Positions 63,168 through 64,000 of a stretch of 64,000 nt of DNA are shown in pieces. Each line of letters starts with the position of its first letter. Position 1 is the first letter of the stretch. Below the pieces are notes generated by a model that had not been told where the DNA came from, searched no databases, and was given only the letters and a program-made list of their open reading frames with translations. The stretch lies in assembly GCF_003259335.1 (NCBI RefSeq), contig NZ_QLLL01000001.1, positions 404,406 to 468,405 of the forward strand, read 5' to 3'. Source of the stretch: Chitinophaga skermanii. Its GTDB lineage: Bacteria > Bacteroidota > Bacteroidia > Chitinophagales > Chitinophagaceae. A program made the translations under genes and the position numbers.

Positions 63168-64000
63168 TTATGATCTCCTAAGGCCGGCACAGATCTTCTT
63201 CACAATAGCAGGACCTTCATAGATGAAGCCGGTGTACACTTGAACGAGGGCAGCGCCTGCATCCAGTTTTTCTTGGGCGTCGGCAGCTGTGAAAATTCCA
63301 CCAACGGCGATGATGGGAATTTGCCCGTTTGAATGTTTGTGAATGTAGCGAATGACTTCGGTGGCTTTCTCTTTCACCGGTAGGCCGCTTAACCCGCCTG
63401 CGCCAATCTCCTCTAATGTGGCAGCAGGTGTTTTTAAACCTTCGCGGCTGATGGTGGTATTGGTAGCCACGATCCCAGCCAGCTTAGTTTCCGATACAAT
63501 TTCAATAATATCATCGAGCTGCTCGGTGGTTAAATCGGGCGCTATCTTTAATAAAATAGGTTTTGGCTTTATTTTCTGTGCATTCAACGTTTGCAAGTGG
63601 TGGAGCAATTGTTTTAATGGCTCTTTCTCTTGCAAAGCACGCAAACCGGGTGTATTGGGTGAACTTACATTCACTACAAAGTAATCTACCACGTCGAATA
63701 AAGCATGGAAGCCTTTTTCGTAATCGCTTACTGCTTCTTCGTTGGGCGTTACCTTGTTTTTACCGATGTTACCACCTACAATGATGTTCGATTTGCGGTT
63801 GAGCAAACGTTTTGCTGCTGCGGGTGCACCTTCGTTATTAAAGCCCATGCGGTTAATCAACGCGCCATCTTCCGGTAAACGGAATAAGCGGGGAAGATCG
63901 TTCCCAGGTTGTGCAAGGGGCGTTACTGTTCCAATTTCTACGAAACCGAATCCCAATTGTGCCAATTCATCAATATACTTAGCATCCTTATCAAAGCCGG
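63168..64000 (-). CDS. pyrD: Dihydroorotate dehydrogenase (quinone), 5' end beyond the window
   Basis: Membrane-associated FMN enzyme of pyrimidine biosynthesis, class 2. The reading frame is open through the right edge: residues before the apparent start read [18 protein letters not shown], matching the family, so the TTG at 63965 is not the true start. Visible: [40 protein letters not shown] (base-containing loop, with Ser as catalytic base), [10 protein letters not shown] and the phosphate site [13 protein letters not shown]. About 277 of an expected ~340 residues are present. Confidence 0.96.
   Translation of the reverse strand, partial: GFDKDAKYIDELAQLGFGFVEIGTVTPLAQPGNDLPRLFRLPEDGALINRMGFNNEGAPAAAKRLLNRKSNIIVGGNIGKNKVTPNEEAVSDYEKGFHALFDVVDYFVVNVSSPNTPGLRALQEKEPLKQLLHHLQTLNAQKIKPKPILLKIAPDLTTEQLDDIIEIVSETKLAGIVATNTTISREGLKTPAATLEEIGAGGLSGLPVKEKATEVIRYIHKHSNGQIPIIAVGGIFTAADAQEKLDAGAALVQVYTGFIYEGPAIVKKICAGLRRS

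Overview
The window looks like chromosomal DNA of a Bacteroidota bacterium, most likely of the Chitinophagales/Chitinophagaceae. Supporting this: several promoters fit the Bacteroidota pattern TTG-N19/20-TAnnTTTG, start codons lack Shine-Dalgarno sequences, SecA is of the long (1111 aa) Bacteroidota type, and the gene content is typical (ThuA, DUF1080, Gfo/Idh/MocA and PQQ-dehydrogenase fusions, TMEM220-like protein, pheT-coiled coil-zapA-rny order). No prophage, IS element, CRISPR array, rRNA or tRNA was found.

Layout. 0.5-2.8 kb: two-gene Na+/drug-type ABC exporter. 3.4-5.3 kb: a nitronate-monooxygenase-like flavoprotein and a sugar nucleotidyltransferase. 5.6-14.9 kb: a minus-strand cluster (MFS sugar importer, Gfo/Idh/MocA dehydrogenase, sugar isomerase/epimerase, lipoprotein cytochrome c, DUF1080 hydrolase, ThuA protein, and an 1132-residue ThuA/PQQ-dehydrogenase/PKD/cytochrome c lipoprotein) that fits oxidative 3-keto-glycoside catabolism. 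15.8-22.4 kb: secA, deoC, a SPOR protein, an M20 amidohydrolase and a CvfB-like S1 protein. 22.5-25.3 kb: an ABC transporter operon with its own YtrA-type GntR regulator and a perfect operator at the promoter. 25.5-29.3 kb: APC permease, marC, glyA, a TMEM220-like protein.

30.5-41.1 kb holds a complete ebo (edb) cluster, eboA-eboB-eboC and eboD-eboE-eboF, split by three minus-strand genes: a small lipoprotein, a NarL-type response regulator and a TPR histidine kinase. This conserved metabolite-trafficking cluster is the most intriguing system here; its substrate in this lineage cannot be read from the sequence. 41.4-46.5 kb: a Tat-exported Gfo/Idh/MocA protein, a small membrane protein, a DUF885 metallopeptidase-like lipoprotein and a tandem DUF1080 protein; the first and last carry LacI-like palindromes at their promoters, suggesting shared sugar control.

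46.9-64 kb is mostly housekeeping: DJ-1/PfpI protein, atpG, scpB with a long acidic tail, a family-2 glycosyltransferase, another DUF1080 protein, rny, zapA, a coiled-coil protein, pheT, dnaB, a MATE exporter, rsmE, a higBA toxin-antitoxin pair, a TerC protein and a pyrD gene cut by the right edge. The 481-bp divergent gap between pheT and dnaB contains a dense cluster of DnaA-box-like nonamers.

Non-coding structure is rich. Two intergenic loci (3.05-3.31 kb and 47.55-47.74 kb) carry arrays of two different units, both in strict 11-nt register. A 118-bp two-hairpin repeat occurs almost identically at 144-261 and 52018-52135. A 1.2-kb gene-free region at 29.3-30.5 kb contains a candidate small RNA ending in a strong intrinsic terminator.
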